DNA of 64,000 nt, from contig CP025776.1 in the NCBI GenBank assembly GCA_002886105.1, positions 1,302,001 through 1,366,000 of the forward strand. The letters are read 5' to 3'. Position 1 is the first letter of the stretch, and each line of letters begins with the position of its first letter. This stretch comes from Enterobacter sp. EA-1 (GTDB lineage: Bacteria > Pseudomonadota > Gammaproteobacteria > Enterobacterales > Enterobacteriaceae). This document shows positions 63,106 to 64,000 of this stretch, piece after piece. The notes under the pieces are model-generated. The model was not told where the DNA came from and did not search any database. It was given only the letters and a program-made list of their open reading frames with translations. The position numbers and the translations under genes are program-made.

Positions 63106-64000
63106 ATGCACATTACAAAAGCTCTCCCTAGTAAATTACAGAAACTTCAAAACGTAAAGTTACTTTTTAACAATGAAATAAACACAATTATTGGTGAGAA
63201 TGGTTCTGGTAAAACTAACTTATTCCGAGCGATGAGATTACTACTTGATAATTCAATGCTTCGCTCTGCCACTAAGCTCGCTGAAGGGGGATTTTTGTAG
63301 GGCATTAGGTAATTGGCGGGGTCATTGGATCATTAGTATTGAGTTTAGTGATATTGCTAGTGATGAAGCTAGTCAGTCGCTATTCCTTCATGGTTTAGGA
63401 AATGCTGAGGATGAGGTTGTTACTAGAGCAACATACAATTTGATATTCAGACCTAAGGCAAACATCCGTCAAGCATTGGCACAACTCCCACAAGGGAATG
63501 TGGATGCTTTACAAAACTATTTGGACATTATAAATATTGATGACTATGAAACCATCCTGACTGGCAAAAGTATTGCTGATTTCAATGATCCGGTTGTATA
63601 TAAAAGTATAGTTGGTGACTTCGAAAGAGTTATATTTCCGGCAAGGTTGAATAATCCTGACATCGGAATAAAATTACCAAATATTCTTAATATGCCAAAT
63701 GAAGTTTCATTTACTTTTATTAAAGCTTTAAGAGATGTGGTATCTGACTTTCATAGCAATAGAACCAACCCCCTTACGTTATTAAAACGTAAGTCGGGAG
63801 GGATTAGTGACTTCCAACCTATTGCTAATTGGGACATTAAACAGTAACATTGAAGGTCTATCAGAGATATGATGTTCGTGATGATAGGTAAATACTATTG
63901 GTGACACAGTAGGCGATACATACTCTCCTGATTCCATTTCAATTCGTTCTGGTTTAACAGACGATGCAGACCCTTTTTCAGTCATTAAAGCTTTTTTGTT
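63106..64000 (+). CDS. OLD-family/AAA ATPase, 5' part (frameshifted, runs off window)
   Basis: The N-terminal half of a large ATPase. MHITKALPSKLQKLQNV leads to NEINTIIGENGSGKTNLFRAM, an SMC/OLD-type Walker A (GENGSGKT). A shift at 63288-63292 (five G where four fit) is followed by a long frame: DFCRALGNW, SIEFSDIASDEASQSLF, YNLIFRPKANIRQ, VIFPARLNNPDIGI, and VSFTFIKALRDVVSDF, which resembles the OLD ATPase insertion region. The reading is lost again near 63840-63890 and resumes as GDTVGDTYSPDSISIRSGL up to the end. The start follows AGAGGACGT. OLD nucleases carry a C-terminal Toprim domain, which would lie outside. Codon use is AT-rich, unlike its neighbours, so it was probably acquired. Confidence 0.7.

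Overview
The window is a chromosomal segment of an enterobacterium close to Enterobacter, Kosakonia or Klebsiella. From pdxJ/acpS to guaB/guaA the gene order follows the Escherichia coli block acpS-yfhL-yfhH-pgpC-tadA-mltF-purL-glmY-glrK-qseG-glrR-glnB-hmp-glyA-hcaT-csiE-suhB-trmJ-isc-pepB-sseB-sseA-yfhM-pbpC-ndk-rlmN-rodZ-ispG-hisS-yfgM-bamB-der-yfgJ-xseA-guaBA. Protein identities are high enough to name most genes directly. The genus is an inference from accessory genes that E. coli K-12 lacks at these positions.

Layout. 1-6.2 kb: pdxJ tail, acpS, yfhL, yfhH, an MFS exporter, pgpC, tadA and mltF. 6.2-14.6 kb: PurR-controlled purL, then sRNA gene glmY with its sigma-54 promoter and three GlrR sites, followed by its own regulators glrK-qseG-glrR, and glnB. 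14.6-23 kb: hmp and glyA diverging from an NsrR/PurR region, the rcnA/rcnR nickel-cobalt pair with C-tract operators, hcaT, csiE, and a second metal module (DUF1007 protein plus NicO-type transporter). 23-32.7 kb: suhB, trmJ, the full isc operon behind two IscR boxes, pepB and sseB. 32.8-39.6 kb: accessory stretch with a membrane M48 protease, an RpiR-type regulator, sseA, and a phospho-alpha-glucosidase/PTS pair behind a perfect 22-bp palindrome. 39.7-56.5 kb: macroglobulin yfhM with pbpC, ndk, rlmN, rodZ, ispG, hisS, yfgM, bamB, der and yfgJ. 56.5-59.3 kb: a protealysin-like protease with its emfourin-type inhibitor, then xseA. 59.4-62.5 kb: guaB-guaA. From 62.5 kb the sequence turns strongly AT-rich and carries the start of an OLD/AAA-type ATPase gene cut by the window end. 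This looks like the left edge of an acquired, possibly antiviral, island at the 3' end of guaA.

Sequence quality governs how to read the window. Almost every gene is broken by one-base indels, including essential ones (hisS, der, ispG, iscS, guaB). Many breaks fall exactly where the homologous coding sequence demands a Dcm site (CCWGG), which is replaced by CCCCGG, CCTCGG, CCGG, CCGAGG or CCACCGG. Most of the rest are short homopolymer changes. This is the expected trace of methylation-induced consensus error in an unpolished long-read assembly, so I annotate these as intact genes with artefactual frameshifts, not as pseudogenes. Coordinates run from the inferred true start to the inferred true stop. 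Among complete genes I could read only iscX and yfgJ end to end in one frame.
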